From Cudoniella acicularis (Eukaryota; Ascomycota; Leotiomycetes; Helotiales; Helotiaceae), in contig JAAMPI010000246.1 in assembly GCA_013054445.1 (NCBI GenBank), positions 1-48,013 of the forward strand: a stretch of DNA of 48,013 bases, written 5' to 3'. The notes beneath the pieces were generated by a model. That model was not told the origin of the DNA. It saw nothing but the letters and a program-made list of their open reading frames with translations, and did not search any database. Below are positions 43,291 through 48,013 of the stretch, piece after piece (positions within the stretch are counted from its first letter, which is position 1; each line of letters starts with the position of its first letter). The position numbers and the translations under genes were made by a program.

Positions 43291-46200
43291 CTACTTGAAA
43301 AGTGATTGTACACTAGATACTGAGCTTTTCACTGCCAACGCCCCACTCACGACCTTTTTCGAGACACTCTTTGATACCCAGTGAGAACCAGCCCTGGTAG
43401 AGTATGATTTCTCACGGCACGATGCCTCCTGGGTGTGGTCAACAACACGTTTGATATCCTTCAGGATTTTCCCATAGTGCGGCAACTTGTATAGATTGCC
43501 GAGCGTATCCTGAACGCCGTTCTCATTCATGGGCTCGCCCCCATCGCCAAGCTTCATAGACTCCTCAAGCGTTTTGACCATTTCTTCGTGCTCTCGACGC
43601 GAGGCCTCCAGCCTATCAAGTCGATCGCGCTTACCCCCGCCGAAAGTCACCTTTCCTGTTTCTTCGCGTATTTGTTGATCCAGATAGTCGATTGTGGCGT
43701 CATTGTAGGCTGCTATAGAATTCCTCTTCAGGAAAAGGCTGAACTGGCAAGCCGCTTCTTGAATTTTATCATGTTCCCCCAAGAACTCCTTTACTTTCTG
43801 CTCCTTTATTTCGATAAGTTGCTTTTGCGCTGCAATAGAGGTTTCGCCTTCTTCCAGAAGCTTAGCAACATCTTGGTTGATCACTATCTCGGTCTTCGGT
43901 CGTAGCCTAAATATTCAAACGTCAGTCTTAGTTATCCTAGTATTAAAAACTCTGTACAAAAATAATAGAAGCCAGAATATGCTTACTCGTAAGCTATGTG
44001 CATGTGTTCATTCACATGATGCTCGCATATCTTGCATGTTCCCCGTATTGCTCGTATTGCCGAGCATGTTCTTAAAGATTTGATAAGCCCCCTTGCTGAA
44101 CACCCATCATGGCATATTGTCTTATAGACAATTGCAACTTCTTCGCTCTCCACGTCTCTGTGATAATCAATACACTTGCTGTTTGTACATACAGTTCTAG
44201 GCATTGGAAGGGCTTCTGGAGCGAGAACATGTTTAGCCACCGTGAGCTTCTTCTCCAGGTCTGCCTTATTGAGATTCTTCGTTTTTAGATCTTCCAGGTC
44301 GTCTTTATTGACAGCAATTGTGCTCTTAATAATCTCAGTAATTTTTGCCATCGGTCTTGCCAATTGCAGAACAATCTGTCGAGCTTGATTCAAGCTTATG
44401 GTGCTTTCCACCAAGTGCGGTGAGATAGACTGGAAATGGGCAATAAGTCGTTCGCATTCATCCACTGACCATTGCCAACTGGAAGCATTGCCATCATATC
44501 TACCCATGTCGAATCCCTTTTTGTGGGCAGCGAGATACCGAAAGCTCTCCGATTCGAAGCAGTAGACGGTTCGATGGGCAAGTTGAAGGTTGGCCTCCTT
44601 GTACTTGCTTAGTATTGTATTTAGGGGTGTGAAAGTGTCCCCAGGTTTAAGATCTGGGCCAGTGTTTGTAAACCCAAAAACCATGTTGCGTACCGCATTG
44701 CGGTGCAAATGCGTCAGCAACTCTTTGATACAAAATTGGAACATGGTGCTTAATCGAGTGGTGTTTGGCGGAATTAAAATGAGAATCCCATGTATTTTGG
44801 GATATTGTGCAAGGGTTGCAAGGATATCCTCCATATTCTTCTTGTCTTGATCTACTCCACGAGTATCACCAATTCCTGGAGTGTCAATCAGCCTCACCCT
44901 TGTCTCTCCAATGAGCACCGCATGTACAATAGTTCGCTGTGTGGCTGACTCTCCCAAGGAACTATTATTCTCATCCTCACTTGAACCATATTTTATTGTT
45001 GTCGGAACAAGTGTGCCATTATTATCCCCACGCTGAGTGGAAAAGGAGAAAGGTATGGCATATTTCAAATCACCGGCGTTCATAGCCTCTCTAAGTGAGT
45101 CGAAGGTAATGTAATTGATAAAGGCATTGATCCACGTTGATTTGCCGACCCCAGTCTCCCCAAGAATCAAAATGTTGAGTTCTTCGAATGGCTCCAGTGC
45201 TTCGAGGAGTGTTCGTAGTTTGGTGTCGTCATATTTCGCGAAAGTTAGGTCGTGCTTTTCACTCTTACATTTAAATCCCCAGTGTTTATAGTGGCACCGA
45301 CCACACTCGCAATATAAGAAATCATCAACATGGCCAAACTCGACTGGGGCATGACATGTGAAGCATATCCAGTCTGTAGGAGGAGATGGTTGACAATAAA
45401 GGTTGGGACACGGTATCTTGACGGCTTTACGCGTAATTGGCTTTGATGTCTGCGAGCGATCGAGATGTTCCTTGCTGTATTCCATCAGGCAATTGTCTGA
45501 CATCAGCTTCTGATATTCAAGCAAGTCTTCCGTAATCATCCGCCCACCGCGCCTATGGGTTATGTGTACTTTCTCAAGCTGATGGCCGGTGGCGTCGCAG
45601 TCGACCACGAATACCACCGTTTTTTTGTTTGTCTTCGCCTCGGAGTAGATTGAGAATGAGAGTTGCATTGCCGTCCCACTCAGAAGATTGTCTTTTACCA
45701 TCATTGAAGTAAAGAACATATACGTTTTCAGCGGTATGTTTCATGAGTTCGGTGGCGAGCGAGCGTTGGTAGCCAATATACGTGGCTCCTGCGGTTTCGA
45801 CTAGATCAACGAAATCTAGTTTCTCGGTATACATGTGTGCCATAGAAGCGAGCTTCTCAGGCGCAAAGTCACCTCCAGAGAACTTTTCATGTAATTTCCA
45901 TAACTTCGCCGCATCGGCAGCGCCTGCCCGTACCTCTTTGAGCGTCGCGGCGTACCGTGATTTCAAGTTACTCTCCGCAGCATTCAGGCCCCCTAGTTGG
46001 TCTGTAACGTCTCGTATATACGTGGGAGGCAAGCAGAATCGATGATTTTGAACCCGAGTGTGATATTCGGTCAATTTCTGTTGCGCCATGCGTACCTCGT
46101 CAAAGAGCTGCACGAATTTTTCCAAGCACTCGTAACTAAGTTGAACGATTATGTCATCCACTTTGATGGGAAGTTGAAAGAACATCGTAATCATCTGGAT

Positions 46201-47113
46201 AGGCATCAAAGTATATAGGAGAGGTTTCCCCTTCCCACCGTTCTGGCTGGCGATGTACTCCGGCACTTTGGCGAGAAACTGTTTTGCGCTTTCGATATCC
46301 GTAGGAAGAAATCCGCCTTGCGCAAGAACGTCTCCGTACACAGTGAGTTCAAATTGGCTCTGGAGGTCACCCTTTCCTTTTTCGACTGATATATCTGTAA
46401 GGCCGCCACCGCCAACTCCGAGTGTCGCCAACTTCGCTTCGAGTCGCCCTGAGAAATGGCCTCGGTCCTCTTCCCGTGAAAGTTTATACTGGGCAGTGAC
46501 AATGCATCTGTTCGAAATTCAAGAGTCAGCATTGCAAGTTCTAGCAACTCTGAAGCTTCCATGGAATCTTTTTGGGGGCTAGAAACATGACCTCGAAATC
46601 AAACTTCGGGGAAATGGCTCTAACTTTCTGAAACGACTTGATTGGAAATGCTCCATGACCAACTTACTTGGCTCCCCACGCAATACTTGTCACCACATGG
46701 GTAGCATATTCAGCTTTGAATCGATCGAATTGAAGATAATCTTTCATGCTAGAAAAGTTCAAGGACTCCTCTACCGTGGTTGTGTCGTAGCACAACGAGA
46801 CCTGCGTGAACATGCTGCCTCTAGCCTTATCTTTCAAGAATTTTCCAGAGCCTTCGACATCGACCAAGCCGGCTAGAAAGCTTGCACTCAGTCCGGCTTC
46901 CATGCCCATGTGATTAAATTTCTCCTTGTATGTATTGCTTCGGCGAATCTTCACGTCCATCGAGTGCGTTTGAGTCATTTTGATGGCTTCCTCGGGAAGA
47001 TTTTCTTTGAGGATGGAAATGCCGACGAAAGAATCGTTTCTAGCATCATAGAGGGTACCCAGAGGGGCTGCTTGCCCAAGGGCGGGGCGCTTGAGCATGC
47101 TGCTGCCGAACAT
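43291..47113 (-). CDS. Stonustoxin-like MACPF/CDC-type domain fused to a P-loop GTPase (one frameshift)
   Basis: Exons 46668..47113, 43987..46507 and 43291..43906; about 1193 aa once one extra base is allowed for. Residues 1-148 resemble the N-terminal MACPF/CDC-like domain of stonustoxin-type proteins (ALGQAAPLGTLYDAR, ATHVVTSIAWGA). A helical region follows to about 410, then a thioredoxin-like segment (VVDCDATG). Next are a Cys-rich zinc-ribbon-like stretch (about 520-565) and a GTPase with P-loop GETGVGKS (near 45140-45165) and G3 DTPG. A second Cys/His cluster (CKICEHHVNEH) and a helical, coiled-coil C-terminus of 200 residues end the protein. An A7 run on the coding strand (45620-45626 here) changes frame inside the thioredoxin-like part. 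No signal peptide. A role in pore formation or defence is inference from the domains. The 160-nt first intron could hide a micro-exon. Confidence 0.8.
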
Positions 47114-47770
47114 TATCGGTGTGGTGTCTTGCCTTCTCCTCAATTAGCTAAAGAAAAGATTGTTGGGTATTACTTGCCGTGAGAAATTTTGAGCGACGAG
47201 AAAGTGATAATTGAATTTTGATGCAGAGTGCTTTGATAGAATAATAGAATAAAACGTCTTAATTTTGCTGAGGGATCAGGCGATCGAAATATAAGCCTTA
47301 CAGATCCATGCAGCTTAGCTTACATGCTGTGACACCTTGCAGGTGTGTGTAATAAGCATATCTTGGGCGTGTCTCGGGCGTATCTTTCAGCTATTCGGGA
47401 AGGAGAAGTAGTTTCAGGCTTGCTAACGATAACATTTCGGGCCGGTCCGACCATAGAGGACCCTTGACACCATAATTTTGTGTAACGCTCCATGAACGGA
47501 TAATATTGAGATATCGGTGACCATCGCGGTTAAAGAGTAACGGAGAGGCTATTGGTTTGTTTAGAACGCAGGTTCGGATGAAAGCGGAGACGAGGAGTGT
47601 GAAGGCAACGTGACTTATAGTTCAGCCTCACAACTTACTACGAAGATTAGACTTTAACTTCAATTTCGATGGTTCAGTTTAGTCTCTAGAACTGAGCAGC
47701 TGCCACTCTATCCTAATAAGATGAGCTGTCACAAAAGAGCTTAGTCAGATGATCAATGTGCTAGTACAGG
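47114..47770. other. Upstream region of the stonustoxin-like/GTPase gene
   Basis: About 650 bases without a recognised gene. Confidence 0.5.
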
Positions 47771-48013
47771 TGTCACGGAGTTGGTTCACGTGACCTGTTC
47801 TACACGTGACGGCGCTAGGCCTAAGCGAGGTTTCGGGCAGAGGTTAAATACGTGGCAGCTTCTCCCTTCCCCTTCTTCCCTTCTTCGTCGATTATTCTAA
47901 GTAATAGAGCACTGTTTACTTTACGTCTGCCTGAGTGCTCTATAATAACAGGAGCTCTAAACGAGCGCCCTAGAGGCTTATATAAGTCTACTACCCCCTA
48001 TCTCGGCACCCCC
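47771..48013. mobile_element. Probable start of an LTR retrotransposon (cut by window end)
   Basis: From 47771 the DNA starts TGTCACGGAG. It carries two CACGTG hexamers (47787-47811 region) and a TCCCTTCCCCTTCTTCCC tract, with CTCTATAATAACAGG and TATATAAG later, like fungal Ty3-type LTRs. The other end is outside the window, so this is unproved. Confidence 0.3.

Noticed and set aside
1..48013. CRISPR arrays, bacterial operons, rRNA or tRNA genes
   Set aside because: None seen; the gene structure is eukaryotic throughout.

Overview
The window reads as filamentous ascomycete (Pezizomycotina) nuclear DNA. Genes carry many short introns of about 45-80 nt with GT/GC..AG borders. The gene families are fungal: NACHT/ankyrin NLRs, HET and BTB pieces, a rhodopsin-like membrane protein, a Zn2Cys6 regulator and a DUF1996 secreted protein. 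Repeats carry a clear repeat-induced point mutation (RIP) signature, with AT-rich DNA and stop codons sitting at former Trp codons. A leotiomycete is possible, but the sequence alone does not settle this. Gene models below come from reading splice borders and checking phase by hand.

Layout. (1) 1-4.9 kb: an apparently intact NLR (nucleoside-phosphorylase-like domain, NACHT, ankyrin repeats; minus strand, cut by the window edge) stands head-to-head with an ankyrin-deaminase gene (plus). Three CACGTG boxes lie between them. (2) 4.9-10.6 kb: a graveyard holding a RIP-damaged pogo/Tc1-type transposase, a BTB piece, an SDR with one frameshift, a HET C-terminal piece, a CorA-like N-terminal piece, and a palindromic repeat. 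(3) 10.6-12.8 kb: AT-rich, no gene recognised. (4) 12.8-27.9 kb: ordinary metabolic genes: amidase, MFS transporter, rhodopsin-like protein, XlnR-like Zn2Cys6 regulator, a divergently placed Dal5-type MFS transporter (one frameshift), and a small Cys/His-rich protein. (5) 28.4-34.2 kb: a kinase pseudogene and a NACHT pseudogene split by a 379-bp MITE with an 8-bp target duplication. (6) 34.9-36.4 kb: a secreted DUF1996 gene. (7) 37.2-42.4 kb: RIP-wrecked repeat DNA with a LINE relic, then a much fresher LINE 3' end. (8) 43.3-47.1 kb: a large minus-strand gene joining a stonustoxin-type MACPF/CDC-like domain, a thioredoxin-like domain, Cys-rich segments, a P-loop GTPase and a coiled-coil tail. 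(9) 47.8 kb to the end: a probable start of an LTR element.

How it fits together. The metabolic middle (amidase, allantoate-permease-type transporter, second transporter, regulator) could serve uptake and breakdown of amide-type nitrogen sources; this is inference from neighbourhood. The flanks are rich in self/non-self recognition or cell-death-type architectures (NLRs, HET, BTB, deaminase, pore-former/GTPase fusion), some intact and several dead, mixed with transposons. The two most interesting candidates are the NLR/ankyrin-deaminase divergent pair and the stonustoxin-like/GTPase fusion. Three otherwise well preserved genes each carry exactly one single-base indel, one of them in a homopolymer. 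With the scattered N bases this makes sequencing or assembly error a serious alternative to pseudogenisation.
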